Below, one piece after another: positions 61,203 to 64,000 of a DNA stretch of 64,000 bases (within the stretch, counting starts at the first letter, position 1; every line of letters starts with the position of its first letter). The position numbers and the translations under genes were made by a program. The stretch is from Cololabis saira (Eukaryota > Chordata > Actinopteri > Beloniformes > Belonidae): NCBI RefSeq assembly GCF_033807715.1, contig NC_084596.1:36542879-36606878 (forward strand), written 5' to 3'. The notes beneath the pieces are model-generated. The model did not search any database. It saw nothing but the letters and a program-made list of their open reading frames with translations, and was not told the DNA's origin.

Positions 61203-61924
61203 AATACGTAATTGTTACGTAATTGTGAATTAAAAGTTGCGTTCCGTATTGAACCAATACAGACACATATTATGCTCTTATTTATTGATGTCATAATATA
61301 CATGTGAAGGTCGGAAAAGTTGAATATATCGCAAAACTTAATTCGTAGTAAATTTAACTAAAGGTGAAACAAATATTTTATTACCCATATTCAAAGTAAG
61401 ATACTTCAAGCCTTTATTTGTTATCATTTTGGTGATTATGGCTCACAGTTTATGAAAACCCCAAATAAAAAATCTAAAAAAAATTGATTTTATGAAATCA
61501 ATAAACAATTCAACCATCAAAATGATAACAAATAAAGGCTTAGGATATCTTGCTTTGAATGCATTGAGACTATGTAATATATTAGTTTCACCTTTTAAAT
61601 TGAATTATTGAAATAAATTAACTTTTACACCATATTCTAATGTTCCGACCTTCACCTGTAGGTTATATTCTACATCTGGGCTGATGTGGACATACGTAGC
61701 ATAGGAGACTATTTCAGTTACTGGTATGGTTGTCTGTCTGTACAGTCGTGCAAGTCCAATGCTATTAAAGCACTTTAAACTTTAAATTAAAGCATTTTGT
61801 TTTTTCATATAAAATAAATATATTTCTATGCAGTTTAGAAGTTTTGGGGATGTCCCTTTTTTTGGCGCATGCGCTGCTGAAATCAGGCGTTCCTTATTTC
61901 TATTTCTGAAAGGTGGTAAATTTA
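61203..61924. mobile_element. 722-bp insertion within the 28S fragment
   Basis: AT-rich DNA with GAGG at both borders (61199-61202 and 61925-61928). Removing it restores a continuous 28S antisense sequence, GGCCGAGGCGACCTGCCGG. It contains a smaller fold-back element. Its outer ends (AATACGTAATTG... and ...GGTGGTAAATTTA) are not inverted repeats, and no coding domain is seen. The class is unknown. Confidence 0.65.
61299..61660. mobile_element. AT-rich fold-back MITE
   Basis: The inverted ends TACATGTGAAGGTCGGAA and, reversed, TACAGGTGAAGGTCGGAA are separated by arms that are themselves largely complementary (GCCTTTATTTGTTATCATTT versus AAATGATAACAAATAAAGGC; TATGAAAACC and ATTTTATGAAATCAATAAAC regions). 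The length is about 362 bp. Related sequence, with the tip amplified four times, lies inside the hAT element at 32581-32890. No clear target duplication and no protein. Confidence 0.75.
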
Positions 61925-62322
61925 GAGGCGACCTGCCGGGGGACCCACGTTAACGGGTCCCCGACGAGCGCCGCAGCTGGGGAGATCCGCGAGAAGGGCC
62001 CGGCGCGCGTCCAGAGCCGCCGCCGCCATCCGCCGTACCCGATCCCCCCCACCGGTCCGCCTTCCGCGCGGCGCCGGACACCGCCCCGCAAGAAAGACCC
62101 CCGCCCGACGACGCGCAAACGCCGCTGGACAGAGGCCCCCCGCGAGGCGGGCCGGACGACCGCGCCTCCGGCTGCGGGGGGAGGAGGGCGACTGCTCCCC
62201 CAGCCGCGGCTCGAGCCCAGCCCCGCTTCGCACCCCAGCCCGACCGACCCAGCCCTTAGAGCCAATCCTTGTCCCCAAATTCCAAAGTTTCCCTTACTGA
62301 TCCAACACCGCCTCCTCTGTTT
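61925..62322 (-). rRNA. 28S rRNA gene fragment, 5' block (pseudogene)
   Basis: A sharply GC-rich island. The minus strand reads GGATTGGCTCTAAGGGCTGG, GTCGGTCGGGCTGGGGTGCG, AAGCGGGGCTGGGCTCGAGC, then GCTCTGGACGCG, GCCGGGCCCTTCTCGCGGAT, CTCCCCAGCTGCGGCGCTCG. This is the conserved vertebrate 28S segment around a variable expansion region. Homology fades on the 62270-62322 side, where the expected CGGATCCGTAACTTCGGGAT is decayed or deleted. The 118-137 codon frames across it are artefacts. It is only about 0.5 kb of 28S in AT-rich surroundings, so this is a dispersed fragment, not an rDNA array. Confidence 0.92.
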
Positions 62323-62537
62323 TTGATTGGCTAATCCAAGGCGCTGGCAGCTTTATTGGTTTACAACAGCGTCAGTTTAATGCCTAACATGATTTAATTG
62401 GCTAGTCTAAACTGTACCACAACAAAACGCACAGGCAAAGCTTTTTTTTTTTTTTTTTTTTCTTCCCTCATTTTCCAATTGACGGAAATCCGTCTAGAGA
62501 CGGAGAACTTTAATCCCTGAATACTGCCCACCTGCTT
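62323..62537. other. Short non-coding segment with T run
   Basis: Contains a T20 run at 62442-62461 and no gene. Confidence 0.5.
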
Positions 62538-62770
62538 CCACTACTGCCACTCTTACATCACCACGTGTTCCTCCATCTTCTTCAAATACATATTCACCAA
62601 AGCCATTTCCATCCTTCTTTCAAAGTCCACTGCCATCTGTCCTTCCATGTGCCTGTCATTTACCACCGTACTTGTCCACCACCTCTTTGTATCATCTGTT
62701 CCCTTCATCTACATGACCACTGACGTCTCTGCCAACCACTGCTCTTTCCTCCCAGAGAGCTCTGTCATTT
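62538..62770 (-). pseudogene. LINE AP-endonuclease domain fossil
   Basis: On the minus strand one frame reads VVGRDVSGHVDEGNR, stop, YKEVVDKYGGK. The next reads HMEGQMAVDFERRMEMALVN, MYLKKMEEHVV. The pattern matches the GDxNGHVGEGN...GRYG and EGQMVVDFAKRMEMAVVNTY, FKKREEHRV segments known from endonuclease domains of teleost non-LTR retrotransposons. At least two frameshifts or stops are present. The remainder of the element is not seen nearby, and the clade is not assigned. Confidence 0.7.
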
Positions 62771-64000
62771 CATTTTAGCAATTATGATTTCTATCTTCAT
62801 CCAAGTCTTCCAACCCTGCTGCTCTTCCACCTGGTTTCCTGGATACACAGTATATCCTCCATCCATCCAAAAAAAGCAAAGAAAAGCGTTTGTTAACCTG
62901 AGACGAAGCAAAAACTGCTGGTTCACTTCAGAAGTGGCTCTGCAGGGTCATCTGAGATGCACACACTAACCCCCTATGCATCATATCAGGTAGCTGTACA
63001 ACTGCCAATACTACTACTAGTGCAACTACTGACATTAGTAAAAGGTCATGGTTTGTCTACTGCTCATAAGTGTAAAAACAAGGCTATTAAAATGCTTATT
63101 AATTAAAAAAAAATGTATATACTTATTTTAAAGTTGCACATTTTAGCAAGAGGGTACATGGAGATTGACTAGCTTTTGGAACTATTCCCCAGTGGTCATT
63201 CAAGGAACTGCAAAAAGGATGTTGCCTCTTGGCCAGTATGTTCACTGGGTTACACAGAGTGCTACATGGGTGTGTTTGTATGAATGGGTGAAAGAGAAAA
63301 CACACTGTAAAGTGTTTAGTAAAACCTTGACAAGATTAAAAAAGTGTTATAAGTGCAGACCATAAATGCAATACTGATCAAAGGTCCATTTTAGTCACAT
63401 ACATGTACAGATGGTTATTGTCTCCTGCTGAAGTGTTTTCACCTCAACTACACAACCGAAGTGTATCTTTTCCTCAATATGTTGTATCGTAAGTAGCCTA
63501 TATTACAGCATATTCCTGTCAATACTGTGTGGCTTAAAATTTATACAGAAGAAACATGAATTAATTTATTTTAAGGAAAATAAAATAAAATACCATCTAT
63601 ATAAAGGCTGTGGGGAAAATGAGGGTTTTAATCCCCTTCAGGAGTTCATTTAGGCCCCATTACTGAGTGAACAGAGTAGGTTGTGGGGCTAGCTGTGACC
63701 CCAGTGGGCCACAGGGGTGGTAGTCATGGAGAGAGAGAGGAGGCCGTAAGCCCTGCACCGAGAGCCCTTCATGAGGTCAGACAGCACAGAGGTTCCCCTC
63801 CACCCTGCTCTTCAGTCTGGCACTATTAACTGACAGTGTGAAGAGGCCCTTTATTTCACTGCTCTGCATTTGCCTCTATCTGCTGCCATGCCGGTATGCC
63901 TGTCTAGTATAATCTAGAGGCACCTTTTGGTCTCATCATATCCAGGATAAAGAGTGCTTCAAATGCCGGGCAGGTAGTGGAGTGCTTCCCTCAGTTTTAA
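62771..64000. other. Apparently unique non-coding DNA
   Basis: No gene or repeat recognised. The last 350 bases (63640-63960) are base-balanced, with words such as GGGGCTAGCTGTGACCCCAG, and could be conserved non-coding or untranslated sequence of a gene outside the window. I cannot show this. Confidence 0.4.

Noticed and set aside
61900..62326. Proline/arginine-rich frames of 118-137 codons
   Set aside because: These are translations of both strands of a 28S rDNA fragment, so they are not proteins.

Overview
This window looks like non-coding chromosomal DNA from a teleost fish. The evidence is a 5'-truncated Rex3-type (RTE-like) retrotransposon with a GATG-type tail, teleost tRNA-headed SINEs, pogo/Tigger-, hAT-, Harbinger- and TTAA-type DNA transposons, and many long (CA)n/(GT)n arrays. 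I find no convincing host protein-coding gene. Every long open frame is low complexity (His-Thr or Val-Cys runs from CA/GT arrays), lies inside a mobile element, or lacks any recognisable family. The species and the neighbouring genes cannot be named from this sequence alone.

Layout. 1-18 kb: apparently unique intergenic or intronic DNA with microsatellites, a MITE (7870-8346) and a fold-back element with a 6-bp target duplication (11041-11409). 18-23 kb: a palindromic tandem repeat, two TTAA-type transposons sharing one TTAA, a tRNA-headed SINE and old repeat tails. 24.6-27.5 kb: a Rex3-like insertion with a 12-bp target duplication, then a rearranged pogo-type transposon with a GC-rich core. 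28-34 kb: LINE 3' ends, a plus- and a minus-strand SINE-like element, and a hAT-type element inserted in an AT microsatellite. 34-41 kb: mostly unique DNA, one short 'GGGCCCGAGCAC' element and two large simple arrays. 41.6-47.4 kb: a deep nest of insertions. An old repeat is split by a 1.08-kb near-perfect palindrome and by a MITE, and the MITE is split by a 3.1-kb element that carries 128-bp tandem repeats and a 1-kb tandem duplication. 47-61 kb: unique DNA with microsatellites, a second pogo-type copy, a Harbinger-like MITE and a hAT/ZBED-like fossil. 61-62.8 kb: a fragment of 28S rDNA on the minus strand, split by a 722-bp insertion, and a LINE endonuclease fossil. The last 1.2 kb has no recognisable feature.

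I see no operon-like or immune-type system here. The real interest is in mobile-element architecture: elements with readable target duplications, a natural empty site that fixes the ends of an unassigned element family, an ectopic rDNA fragment, and a repeat pair that conserves a peptide. Superfamily names rest on termini, target duplications and remembered motifs, and no database search was possible.
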